Assembly (NCBI GenBank): GCA_001584585.1
Contig: LSYV01000008.1
Coordinates: 1,896,429 to 1,960,428 of the forward strand
DNA from: Gonium pectorale
Lineage: Eukaryota; Chlorophyta; Chlorophyceae; Chlamydomonadales; Volvocaceae
Direction: 5' to 3'
DNA length: 64,000 bases
The notes under the pieces are model-generated. The model made no database searches. It was not told the origin of the DNA and saw nothing but the letters and a program-made list of their open reading frames with translations. This document shows, one piece after another, positions 1 to 12,356 of the stretch; position 1 is the first letter of the stretch; every line of letters begins with the position of its first letter. A program made the translations under genes and the position numbers.

Positions 1-70
1 TGGCAGGAATGGGCACTTGCACCATACGTCACTTTTATATGCCTACATGTGTGGAGCCAACGCCCCAACC

Positions 71-3000
71 ATGTTCGCATCCTCCTTTCAGTTGGCGGAC
101 TTGCGTGCGGACGTCCGGCAGCAGCTGCAACTGGTTGTGGACGCGTACAGCGAGGAGTTGGCAGCTCTTCACGCGCAGTTGGCGCGCGTCGAACATGCGC
201 AGCAAGCAGCCACGGCCTCACCACGGTCACGCAGCGTCACGGGCCCGGCTGCAGCTGCGGCAGCAGCTGCGACGGCGGGGCGGGCTGAGGCTTGGCGCCT
301 TGCCTACGAGGTATGGCAGCCAGTCTTACCATTTGCATGGACCGCAGTTCCATGCCGTTGCTGCTTCTCTGCAGAGGCGAGGCTTTCTCGCGAACGTGCC
401 GTTTCCTCATGTGTTGCGCAGGAAGTCCGGGAACTGGCGCACTCGCTTAAGGCGCAGCTTGACGCGGCCGAGACCGAAAACACGCGATTGCAGGTCAGTG
501 CTGCACATCAGAGTTACAATCTGCCTTCGGCCTTTCGTACCCATTGCTCCTGCTCAGAGCATGCATCCTTCCTGTGCAAGTCGTATGGGTTCGCTTATTC
601 TCTATCGTACTATCAATCAAGACCCCTACCGTGTCACCGTTTGCTCACCTGCAGCTTCAACTTCAACGCCTGACAGCAGCGGCAGTTGCGTCGGCTGCTG
701 CCTCCATTGGCCACAGCGTGGGCGTGAAGGAGCCACAACGGCAGATGCTGGCGGCGCAGCAGCCACACCAACAGAGCCCCGCACGCGCACAACGTGCGGC
801 TGGCATCCTGCGTGGCAGTACGGTGCAGCAGCCGCACCCCGCCGCCACACCGGTCGGCTCAGCTGCGGCCGCGGCCACACCGCTGCACCTCCAGCCACGC
901 CGCCCAGGGACTGCACCCGCGGCAGGTGGCACAAAACCTGCAGGGACCGGCCGGCCTGTGACCGCTGCCGCTGGGGCTGCTCGCGCCGTGGCAGCGAAGG
1001 CCGAGCAGCGTACTATGCCTTCTGCAAGGGAGCTGTCGTCCCCGCGATCCTCGGTGATGATCAGCACCCGAACAGACGCAGCTGCTGCGACGGACCATGC
1101 TGAGACCCGGCAGCAGGGCGCTCAGACAGAAGCGCCAAGCTCTCCACAGGTATTGGGTAGCATGCACGTGTGAGAGCCAAGCGTGTATGAGCCTGCGGGG
1201 GAACAGTCAAAGCTACTCGTGTCACGTATGCAATTGATGGTTTGATTTACGCGATCACTCTCAGCGGTGGGGACTGCGCGTTGGCGTGAAGTAAATACGC
1301 TTGCCCACCGCTCGCCCTTCCTTCTCCCTCACCTCTGCCATCTGCATCTGCAGCCCGCCTCCTCGCCAGTCCCAGCGGAGAAAGCAACAAACAAGCTGGT
1401 CATCGTGCTGAGGCAGGAGGGCCCCTCCGCAGCTCGGGCCGCCATCACCCGCGTCGCCCTTGAGCGCATGGGCGACAGCAGCAGCATTGGAAATAGCGGC
1501 TCACCATCTAGCCCCACGTCCGGCACCGCCGACGATGGCCACCATAAGTATACTCGCAATCGCAGCCCCTGTAGCGGCAGCAGGAGAGCAGAGACCAAAC
1601 GTGGCAGTAGCCGGCGGGGTGGCGGCAGCCGTGTGAGCAGCCCCGGTAGAGGTGCTTCGAGCGGCTACGGCTGGCAACACCGTGAGCCGCACAGCAGCGA
1701 GGGCAGCGCCGGAAGCGGGAGTGGTAGTGGGGAGGGATACACAGAAGACGGCCTCGGCACTCGGGCGCTTGGCGAGCACGTGACGGCGCTGCAGGAGCAG
1801 CTTGCCGCCCTCACGTACCAGAATTCTATCATTACCACCCAGGCAAGCGTATCCTACGACCACTACAGATGTTATGACGTTAAATCGGGCTTATACTGGT
1901 ATTGATGGCAAACCTTCGCATGCATTAGGCATCAGGGCAAGTGGGGTGTGCGGGGCAGCTTGATTGAGTTTGATCCCGCGCATGCAAGAGAGCCTATGAT
2001 GTGCTTGGCTTGCGACTAGCGTCTATGTGTGGCCTCTAATTAGCGGCCAGACAACCGTCTCCTGTGTGCAGGTCATCGAGATGCGGCACCGGCAAGAAGC
2101 ACAGCAGCTGGAGCACGAGCGTCGGAGCAGGGAGGTGGCCATGCTGACGCTGGCCTCTCACGACGACGGTGGCGGCGTGGCGTACGGGTCATCCCCGCCC
2201 AGGGCAATCCGAGCGCCACTCTTCACGGCGGCGGCCGCAGCTGTGTTCGGTGCAAACGAGAGCCCCGCTCGTGGTGCCGACCCCAGTGGCAGAGCCTCTC
2301 CGCCGCGCCAGCCTCCTAGCCCTGCGTCATATAGTCCCTCGCAGCACGCACGATACCCCAACGGTGGTGCAGCCGGGCGGCGCCTGTCCCGCCAGGGGCC
2401 CGATGACGACGACCGATACGACGGTCGGGCCCGGAGCGTGAGCCCAATGCGCAGCAGCGCTACCCTTCTTCCGACAGGCAGCCTCAGGCAGCCCATCGCG
2501 GAGATGGACAGGCAGAGCGAGCCTCCTCTGCCCCAGGCAGGCGATGGCTCAGAGGACACGGCACTCCTCCGCGCGCAGTATGCGCATCTTCAGGCGCGCT
2601 ATGAGCTGCAGGCTATACGGCACCAGGAGTTGCAGGACGTACTGCGGCAGGCGTCTGGTGAGTACATACGGCTACCCCGGCCGTGGCGGGTCTTTTCTAC
2701 GGCGGGTCAGTGCGACCGCTGGGTTGCGGTACGTACATGCAGGGCGCTATTTACCTACTTGCGTTGCTGCTGTGTGCATCCTCCGGTGCCCCGAGCAGGC
2801 AAACCTGCTTCCGGTGGATCCGGTGCTGCTCGATCGTCGACGCCCAGCAGCCGGCCCCCACCGGCTGCGCCTGCGCCCACAGCCGGTTCCATGCACGCGC
2901 GGCACCCAGCCGCGTCAACTGCGCCTGCAGCGCGGCTGTCCTCGCCGGAGCCACGGCCCACATCGCCGGTGCGCTCTAGCCAGGACCATTCGTGGAATCC

Positions 3001-6000
3001 TCAGTATCCCCCATCCAGGAGCCCTGCGGAAGTCGGCAGCCGCCTGCACTTCGCTGCCTACGAGTACGTGCCGCGCCCAAGGCCCGTTTCTGGTCCCCAA
3101 GAAGGCGGGTCAAAGACTCTAGCCCTGGATGGGCTGGACGGTGGCCACCTCAGTATGGGCAGCCGACGGGACGCGGCTTTGGCCCCTACGGCCTGGGAGT
3201 TCCCAGGTCCGGGCCTGGCAAGGGCTGGCCAGCCTCGCGATGGCGCCGCCGCTTACAGGGCAGGGAGTGAGCGGGAACAAGAAGCTGAAGGGCAGCGCCC
3301 TGCGTACACCCTCGCTAAACCAGATCAATCCCTGGAGCCGGGACGGCGGGCTAGCTCGCATTCCGGCCAGCACCCACCGCCATCTCTGCGGTCGCGGCCC
3401 GCTCCGACACAAGCGCAGCAGCAGCTGGCGTATGCTTCTGGGCGAGAGGACCCGCTTGTGCACGGCCCACGCGACTCGCTAGCGGCGCGCAGGCAGCCAC
3501 CTGCCCCAGCTCCTCGCCAGGCGCAGCAGGGGAAAGCTCCACAGCAAGCTTACAAACAGCAACCGCCACCGCAGAGGCAGCAGCAGCCAGGAGCGCCGGC
3601 CATGCGCCAGCAGCTGCCGGCCCCGATTCCCGATCCCCGCTGTGCGGCTCCGGCGTCACCGCCGGCTGCCCTCACCTCACAGCGCTCCGGCGACTTTTAT
3701 ATTGCCACAACACCTTTCTTCCCGCTCGGCCCTGAGACGTCGGACTTCCTCGACCGCGCCACCTCCGTTGAGGTTGGCCTCAACCCTGACCCCGATCTTG
3801 CCACAAGCGCAGCTGACGCCGCTATGTACGGTTCCGGCGACGAGGATGCAGAGTTTCGGGAGGAAGACGAGGACGACGACGTGCAGGCCTCGCGTGCGAG
3901 CGTTGGCTCGGCATCCACCTGCACCATCCCGGACGACGACCGGCATGCCAGCCTGGACGAAGGGGAGGACGAGGATGAGGAGGACGGGATCCTGGCGGAG
4001 GCGCCGCACTCACAGACGGCCTCATCCATCGCCACTGGCTCCGGCTCTTCATCCTCAAGCGGTATGGAAGCCAGCCCCATGAACGCGGTTGTCCCGATGG
4101 GCGCCTCGCCCCGACACACAACCAGCAGCTTCCTACCCGTCCACGCGAGCGCTCAGAGTGGCCACCACCACTCCCAAGATCAGAGGCAGCCCCGGGCCCG
4201 GCACGGCCAGCACCAACATCTGGACCAGCATACTAGCGGTCCTGCACAGCCCGGGCCGGGGCCTCAGCAGGGAAGGACATTGGATGGCCCTTTGGTGCCG
4301 CCCGAGGTCCTGGAGCGCATGGCCCAGTACGCGGGAGACGAGGGCCTAGCCCGCCCCAGCACCGCAGTCCCCTCCGCCCTGAGGGCCGACTCGGCGGACC
4401 GGGGGCCACCGGTGCCGCCCGAAGTGCTGTCGTACCTGGAGCAGTATACTGGCGGCGGCGAGGGCGACGTACGGCCCAGCACGGCGTCGCCGTCAGTGCT
4501 GCGCACTGGCGCGTCGCGGGAGGTCCCTGTGCCGCCAGAGGTGCTATCATACATGCAACAGTACACAGGTGGGCTGGCACCTTCTGCTCGCCAATGCTTC
4601 AGCCTGGAGGAACGAAGCCTATGGCCGTGACAGAGACGGCCAGGTTCATCCTGCCTGTATCCGTTTGCGTGGGCTGCTGTGCAGGAGACGAGGGCGGAGC
4701 TCGGCCCAGCAGCGCAGCGCCGTCAGTGCTGTCTGTGAGCCGTTCGCTACCGGAGCTACCGGTGCCGGAACTGGTGGTGCACATGGCTGCGCAGTTCCAA
4801 GCGGGTGCGTGCTGATCCCGTGTCGTGTTGCAGAAACGCCCTGCGACTCTGATGCTGCTTCCTGCTCAAGATTAGCCGTGTGCTTACATGGGTGGTGCAA
4901 TGTAGAAAGTAGCATGGATATTGCGGTGTCGGAAGTTCTCCTTGCAACCCTGCTCGGCCCCATCTGCAGGTGGTGAGGGCATCTCCAGGCCCACAACGGC
5001 GCCATCCTCCGACGAGCGCCGTGCCCGGCTCGCGGGTGCGCTGTCATCGCCGGCGCAGTCATCCCAGGAAGTGACGCCCCGCGGGCGTCGCTCGCTGCAG
5101 GGGTCGGTTTCCAGTCCCGGGCAGCTTATGGGTACCTCTGACTCGCCCGAGTCGCCGCGGCTCGTGGCTCAGCCGCAGCCGCAGCGTCTGCTGCATCTGC
5201 AGCCACCGTCGGCAGCGGCACTCAGACGAAGCCTGGATGATGGCACGCCTGCGCTCGCTGGTACGGCCGGGCTGCTTGATGTCCCAGGAGGAGGGACGCC
5301 TTCTCGTCTAGCTTTTCGGATGATGTAATAGACTATACGTCAACGCCTTGGCAGAGGGATACCAACGTTCCTGCGCTTCACAGTTGATATGCCGTTCTCC
5401 GCTCGCCTGCTGGCTGCGCCCGTCGCAGGTGCTGAGAGGCAGGCGGCCGGACGCTCGTTTGGCCGGCCCTCAGGCGACTCTGTCGGGGTACCGGAGCCAT
5501 TGTACGAGGGTGAAGGCGTCAACGGCCCTCAGGGGCATTCCGGTGACGGGTACGAGGACGAGCGGCCACCGCACCAGCTCTATAGCGCAAGCGGTGAGGG
5601 CGAGGAGCACTCCGAGGGCGAAGGGGAGAATGCGGACATGTACTGGGGAGGCGCAGATGATGGCCAGCTGTACCACATGAGCCACGATTACCAAGGCGGC
5701 GGCTGGGATGGGGTAGTGGAGGTAGCCGATGAGGGATTGGAAGAGGAGGCAGGGGAGGGGGAGGAGGAGCAGGACGATGACGAGGCCAGCGGCCCCGCGA
5801 AGGAGTCCTACGCCAGCAGCTCCGCTACATTTCGAAGCTCGCTGCCGCCGGTGCTGCCAGAGGCGCCATTGGACATTATGCAGCCGCAGGAGGTCCTGCC
5901 CTCGGACCGGCAGCGCACGCAGGGTGGCCGCCCGGAGCCCCAGGCGGTGGCTGAAGAGGAGGAGGATGAGGAGGAAGACGGCTTTGGGGATGATGCGGAC

Positions 6001-6093
6001 GGGGCCTTCAAGGTGGTGGTCGGTAGCTGGCTGCAGGAGCCGGCGGGGCGCAGGCCAGGTGCGGCGGCGGGCAGGCCGTCGCGGCCCCGATAG
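71..6093 (+). CDS. Coiled-coil, low-complexity protein with 39-residue repeats (probably 5'-partial)
   Basis: I do not recognise a family. Proposed exons: 92 (or ATG at 71)-310, 422-493, 655-1149, 1354-1842, 2072-2657, 2799-4568, 4685-4804, 4970-5260, 5429-6093; phases agree at every junction. From ATG 71 this gives about 1575 aa, but a good acceptor (cctcctttcag) ends at 91, so the gene probably begins left of the window. The first two exons are heptad-like coiled coil (LADLRADVRQQLQL; AETENTRLQ); a second coiled-coil part spans the 1842/2072 junction. The middle is Ser/Pro/Gln/Arg-rich, with an acidic patch near 3835-3990. From 4295 there are tandem 39-residue repeats built on VPPEVLSYxxQYTG and RPSTAxPSVLR. 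The last exon is acidic and Gly-rich. Intron 4 appears to use a GC donor. The last junction (5260/5429) is the weakest; translation could instead stop at 5328, leaving 5429-6093 unexplained. The role is unknown; a scaffold or cytoskeletal protein would fit. Confidence 0.6.
4295..4804 (+). repeat. Tandem 117-nt (39-residue) coding repeat
   Basis: The VPPEVL-type motif begins at 4295, 4412 and 4529, exactly 117 nt apart. A fourth, degenerate copy (PVPELVV) begins at 4762. Measured in the spliced message (4529-4568 joined to 4685), it is again 117 nt downstream, which supports the intron 4569-4684. A fifth partial unit (GGEGxxRPTTAPS) opens the exon at 4970. Confidence 0.75.
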
Positions 6094-7788
6094 GCAACTT
6101 GACAGGTCGTGCATGTGAATCAAGATCGTGGCTGGCAATCCAACAGAGACGAGCGTTCAGACAGCGTGAGTCACTCATCCACCTGCATCTCTTGCACCGG
6201 CTGTCGGCCTGTGGGTGTTTGAGGACAGCGGCTGGGTACTTGGCTTCACGACTCTCCTACGCCGTAGGAACCCTATCTTTTTTATATTTCTGCAGAAAGC
6301 TCTTGGGTCTTGGGTCTGTACTTCTTCATTATAACGCGTTTTACAAAATAGCAAGACCCTACGGCTCTGTTTTGCCGGCGTGCGAAAGTGGAAGAGACGT
6401 ATCATCACTTGCACGGATCACCGCGGATTGGAGCTTTGGAGGTGCACTGCATGTGCTTAGTTACTGTGGACACTTACTAGCATAGATCCACTTTTGAAAG
6501 TGTATACCGTACTCTGTTGACGCCGAGGAAGATAAGAGACGTGGGCAGTGTCATTGTGGTCACTCGCATACTCCGTGCCTGTGATATTTCGCTTTGACGA
6601 CGCGGTATTCCCCTTGCACGTCAGGCACGACATAGGGGTGCAGTCGTGCAGAAGATAGGACCGTTGGGTATGTAATCACCGCAAGGAGCTTCTCCCAGAC
6701 TACCACTTAAGCAGGGCACTACGGCAACATATATGCACGTGCTTTGCCTGTCCCCTGCCCCGGCCTGGCCCTAGCACGCTAGTTGTGCACAGGGCGTCGT
6801 CGCCCATTCAGCGCTTGGTGTGCCGCCACGTGCAACACCCTCCAGCCCAAGACACGGTGCGGCCACGAGTGTGGTGCTCAACGTGCCAGCAAGGCATTGT
6901 CTAGTTAACATGTCTATTAACAGTCAAGCATCTCAGGGGATACAGGGCTTTTCCCTCATCCCGCACGTTGGACACAGAAGGAGACGGCGCTCCGTGCACG
7001 ATGCGGCAGGCACAAGCCTGCTCCCTTGGCCTTAGCGGCTGGCGGCCGCTTGCCGCTTGCCTGACGGTCATGCCCCACGGGTCAGCACGCGCGAGCGTTG
7101 TGCGAATGGCCAGGCTGGCCCAGATGCCTAATGGCCTCCGCGCCCGATCATAGACAACAACCGGTAACACTGCCGCAACACAACGTGCCAGCGGTCACCA
7201 CCTGCCCCGTCATAACATTGCTCATGCGTGCACACGGCATCCGCAGATCCAGAGCCTGGGCCTCGAAGTCCCCATAAAGAGCCTTCGCAGGCAATGCTCA
7301 TTATGCTCTGCTCAACAGCCTCAGTCCGTGTTGAAGCGCATTCTGTTCTCGTGTCCACTCGGCATCTAGGCATGCGGGTCCACCCACACCAATTGCTGGC
7401 ATAATGTACGGCAATACCGCCCCTTAGCCCTAAGCACCGCCTGCAAAATGGCTCGCGAGGGAGGTCCAGCGCGACGTTTGGAATCTCTGATCGCTTCCCA
7501 CTACCGCCACATTTGCTATGTCTTTGCCACGTGTACCGCAATCAAGCAGCCCAGCCGGCCTCCACGCCGGCCACGGACAGGGCAGGTGCCGACAGTCTCC
7601 TGAATTTCCCATCCGAGCTCCCAGACTATGCAGTTCCCTCCCCGCACGATCTCTTTCTCCTTACTGCACCCCTCTCTCCCTCCTTCCTTCCAGATATCCG
7701 CAGCCCCTCAAACGCATGTAGTCAGACATCCCCTTTGCAGCAGCTGCAAGGATTCGGCTCTGGCCTCGCTCGCCTTACACGGTTGTCC
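6094..7788. other. Intergenic region, about 1.7 kb
   Basis: I see no convincing gene. It lies between the end of the coiled-coil gene (+) and the end of the VOC gene (-), so it holds the 3' UTRs of two convergent genes. A TGTAA at 6671-6675 is a possible polyadenylation signal for the plus-strand gene. The ORFs here have no family resemblance and no exon-like boundaries. Confidence 0.5.
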
Positions 7789-9488
7789 TCAGTCCGTGAC
7801 GGTGTACTTGGCAAAGAGGTTGTCGGGGTTAGTCATGGCCTTGAACTCGAGCGCGTTGCCCGAGGGGTCGTGGAAGAACATGGTCCACTGGAGGATGGGG
7901 CACACCAGGGCGGAGGCAGGGTAAGGGTACGCAGTCGCGAGCAAGTCAACATGCTCAATTCGCTGACAGCCCGATGGCCACTCGCAAATAAGTGTAAATG
8001 GGCCGGAACGCAGCAGCGTTGGGTATCCGTTGCCGCATACGTTGTGGACCAGGCTGCCAACGCTAAGGCCCATCGGTCGTGAACATATACGATTATTATA
8101 AACGTGTTTAACGGTGATGATGGCGGGTTTTGGAGCCACGCCCAGGAACGAGGGCTTTCAGCACGTTGGGCAACGGTGTGGGCGCGAGCTCTCTCTCCTG
8201 CTGAAACAGCGTCCCAGCGGGGTCGAGAGATCGCTTAATGCATCGGTGCACCGCTGCCCACCTGCTCCCCTGGCTTCCCTTGAAACCGGAGGTGCGGCTC
8301 AATGACGAACTTGATGCCCTTGGACTGCCGAGCCGACGGATCCGGGAGGCAGTGAGGCAGTGAGGGCATGAGTGGGGCTACGAGCAGTGCAGGGCCCCTT
8401 AGCGTGCCTCTTGTATGGCCAGGCTGTATTCCTGAACGGATCAAGCTGGTGCCGCTCAAATTTACAGCCGCCAATCTGCCGGCCGCCTTGACTCCCATCC
8501 GCGCCTACCGCCCGCCGTGCCTTGTACTAACCCCCCTCCCACACACACTCACCAATCCCGTCCCTCTGTTTCTTCGTCGTGAACCCGTGTACGGTGCCCC
8601 AGCTACCATCGCCTCGCTCCCATCACCGTGCCAGCAGAACATGAGAATCGAACTCTGCCGAACCGACACATCATGGTTCTGGCTTTCTGCTTCACCAGTG
8701 GTCCCCACCTTGAGCCGCTCCGCCAGAGAGTGGAACTCGTCCACCGTCAGCGCCGCCCCAAAGTGCGGCACAGGCACTGGGTCCCCGTCGACCGCATTGT
8801 GGGAAGCGGCCGCGTTGTACCCACGGACAAGGTGCGCCACGATCTGAAAACGGGTTACATGTCACACGCCACGATCGAATCATGTGAGGGAGTGGAGTTG
8901 GCGGGCATGAGGGCCGTACGAAGGGTCTCCCGTACTCACAAGTCTCACATACACAAATATACTGTAGAGTATTGATGGCATGATCCGCATCCAATGCCAC
9001 TTCCAGCTAAGAAGTACACGGACAAATGCAATCCACGCACCTGGTGGCCGTACAGGTTGAAGTCGACCCAGGTGGCGGCGGAGCGGCCCTCTGGGCAGCC
9101 GAGGATGCTGCGAGCGAAGGCAGGGCGCCGCGGAGGAATACGTCAACGACGGGCGCGGGGCAAGAAACATCATGTGGCGCGTGATGGGGCGTCGCACGGG
9201 GAGCGGTTCTATGGGAAAGCGATTGAGCGGATACCAGCAGTCCGAAGGCGAGGGTCGCGAGGAGACGCTGGGAACTGCTCGCCCTCGGAAGATTTGGGAC
9301 ACAAACGGAAAGGGCGAACGCAGTGCCCTTCACTTCCCGCACGGGCCGGGCCCGCACTGCACGGCGTCAGCCGGTCTCCACGCAAACGGTCTCCACGCCA
9401 AGCACACGCGGCCGACGCACCCGCCATAGAACTGCCGAGCCTCTTCGACGTCACGCACGGGAAAGGCGAGATGGAACGGCGTCGTCAT
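7789..9488 (-). CDS. VOC-superfamily (glyoxalase/dioxygenase-like) protein
   Basis: Five exons on the minus strand: 9488-9421, 9107-9041, 8843-8709, 8324-8262, 7887-7789, giving 143 aa with phases conserved throughout. The joined protein is a complete single vicinal-oxygen-chelate domain. It starts with a β-strand [10 protein letters not shown] followed by [17 protein letters not shown], then [15 protein letters not shown], the [17 protein letters not shown] helix, [17 protein letters not shown] and the C-terminal [14 protein letters not shown]. His near the N-terminus and Glu of NALEFK are the usual metal-ligand positions. Family relatives include glyoxalase I, dioxygenases and bleomycin-resistance proteins; this subgroup is widespread in bacteria, cyanobacteria and algae and mostly uncharacterised, so the substrate is unknown. 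No transit peptide is evident from ATG 9488. It is divergent from the VPS9 gene, with 390 bp between start codons. Confidence 0.88.
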
Positions 9489-9878
9489 GTGTCGGCTAGA
9501 GGCGTTGCCTTGTTCGCGGTGCCGTCTGGTGCGTGTGGCAGATGGCGTCGGATCCTGTGTTGTAGGGCTTGTAGTAAGGTAACACGATTTTGAAGCGTGC
9601 TTTCGTCAACGCGCATATCCGCAGGCGACTGTGTCAAGTCCGCGTGTCAAAGTAATACGGATGTACGTCAGCCAATGAGTGAGGAAAGCCCAAACGCCTG
9701 GGCTTGCATTAGAAGCTATAGATGGCTAGTTAGGTTAATCAGGCAGACTGCGACGCGGGCGGTTGCCCCAGTTGCCCACGGGGCTTTGGGCTCTTTTTCC
9801 TTGCTGCACTCACTCAGATCGCTACACAAGCATCATCAGAGTTGAAAGCGTCCCCGACGGGATACCAGCTGAGGAAAG
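9489..9878. promoter_or_regulatory. Divergent intergenic region (VOC / VPS9)
   Basis: About 390 bp separate the minus-strand VOC start (9488) from the plus-strand VPS9 start (9879), so both 5' UTRs and promoters must lie here. I recognise no specific element. Confidence 0.4.
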
Positions 9879-12325
9879 ATGGCGGACGAGCTGTTCCAAG
9901 CATCGACCTCGCAGCTATCATTCGAAAAATTTATCAACACAATCAACCAGGAACAAGCCAAGGACCTCGTGCGGAGCATTAACCAGTGCGTGGGGTTGGT
10001 GCAACTACCGGCACCGACCCATCACCCACGCCCCTCGCCAACACCCTGGCTGCAACCAAGATCTGCAACCGCGTTTCCCTGCTCCCTTAACCGTCCCCAA
10101 CGTAGATTCATGAAAAATTTCCGCAAGCGGGCGCCCGACAGCGCGGCAGACTCGCGGGAGGTGCAGGAGTTCCTTGGCTCCATGGAGCAGGCGTTTTCGC
10201 GCCACCCGCTCTGGGCCGGCAGCACTCGCACGGAGCTTGACAACGCCGTTGAGGTACTGCTATGGGAGGGTTTCGGGGCCCCAGGGACGCTTGGCACAGG
10301 AACATACTGCCAGGTTCCCCTTCGTATGTTGGAGCGTTACAGCTCCTGACGGGTGAGCCACGGGCGCCGCCTCACGACGTCACTACCCAGACTACCGGAC
10401 CATGCATCCAACTCTGACCCTACCCGCCATCTCATTAGCACGCCGGCCGTTAGTCGCCTTTGGGAGCTCCTGCGCGGCCGCTAGCTCCTGCCTTGAGCTC
10501 CTACCGGCTAGAGGCCTCAGCTCTGACCGGGGCTGCATCAACCCCCAAGGCGCTCTGTAAAAACAATATTTCAGAAATAGCATGCGCAAGCGCGGTCTCT
10601 CAGGCCCCATCTTTAGTACCTCCAGGCCCTTCAGGACTTTCTGCGCCCCTACGCCCAGTTTACCCCGCCCGGAACCGCGCGCCCGGAACCCGATACGGCA
10701 CGCCCACGCCGCCACGCTGTGCCCCACGCAGTCTGCCCGCCGCCATCCCTGATCCCCTCCTGGCCTGCAGGGGCTGGAGAAATACCTCATGACCAAGCTG
10801 TACGACAGGACGTTTGGTGCCGACCCGCTGGACCGCGAGCGCGACGCACTGCTGTCCCGGCGGCTAGCGGGGCTGGCGGGCTGGGTGGGCCCCGCCCACC
10901 TGGAAGTCAGCCGCGAGCTGCAGGGACCGCTGGCGGCGGACGAGGACGGCCAGCTGGCGGCAGCAGCGCGGGAGCTCCAGAAGATGGCGCTGTACAAGGT
11001 GGGGCGGCGCGAGAGGGTGGGAGGGACGGAGGGCAACGCGTCGCTTGGGTGATAGGGTAGGTGGCAAGGTGACATATGGACCAGCCGTATGGCGCGGAGT
11101 CTCAAGCAATTCTTCAAGGGAAGTGAAGAAGTAAAGTTTGTAGAGCTCACGGGTTTACGAGGCAGCTCCTCGCACCTCCTGCCGGCCGTCCAGACGGGAC
11201 GGGCCCCTGGTCCTCCACTCTTAACCCCAACCTGCGTCCTCACCCTCACCCACAACCGCCCGCCCGGTTTAGAGCCCTCGCGACAAGCTGGTCCAGATCC
11301 TCAACAGCTGCAAGATCATAACGGCGCTGCTGGCCAGCAAGCGAGCAGGGGCAGGTGCGCGTCAGGCTGCTGCTGCTGCTGCTGTTGGGGGGAGGCGCTG
11401 GGGTGCTGGGCCGCTGGGTTGTTGGGGTGCTTGCCGCGTGCCGCCGCGCCAGGAGCAGGGGCGGGTATGGGCCGGCTCGGCGCGTGCGCGTGCACTTCGA
11501 GTTCGCTGTCCGGCCTGGGCTTGTGGATTTGCCCCTGTGAGGATGCCGGGCCACGAGCCACGAGCACATGCGACAGGCGGGGGGGCCGATCCTGCTCGCG
11601 CTGGCACATACTATGTACACCGGGCAGTTGGACGCATCACCATCGCCACGGTGGCGCCACCTTGCGGTAGGAAGGTGCGAACGAAACCTACGAAACCTAC
11701 AACCTCTTGGCACTGACGTGACGTGCCGGTACCCACCATGCTATCGCGTTGCGGCGCGGGCGCCCGCCTGGCCGATAAACCGGCCTGCTGCCGTCGGGTC
11801 AACCCTTCTCCGGCGCAGGCGCGGACGACTTCACCCCTACGCTCATCTACGTCACCATACGGGCGCAGCCAGAGGTGCGTGCGACCCCCCCTGCTGGGGC
11901 GGGGGCCCTAGCGTCTGACGTCTTGAGACGCGAGGGTGGGCGGGCAGGTGGGAGGGGGGCCGGGGGCGGGGCCGGGGCCGGGGGCGCTCCACGCATGCGG
12001 GCCTCGCACACGGCAAGGCAAGGCAAGGCGCGTGTTGCGGAGGAGCGACCCGTCCTCGCACGGCATATTGGGGTCTTGGGCTCCGGGGGTTGCAACTCCC
12101 CGAGTGTGCCGCGCAGCACGTTGGTGTGTGCTTTATGCGGCCGGGTGGCCCCACACACACCTCATCCTTGATCAGACACCCCGGACCCAGCGCCACCCAG
12201 CCTGTCACCGCCGCCTCCTCCCCCGCTCCCCCGCCACCGCTGCTCCCCCGCTCCCCCGCCCTCCCCCACCCCACACAGCGGCCCAGTGAAAACTCCTTAT
12301 TCCTATTCGAACCCTCGCACCGCCG

Positions 12326-12356
<31 letters not shown>

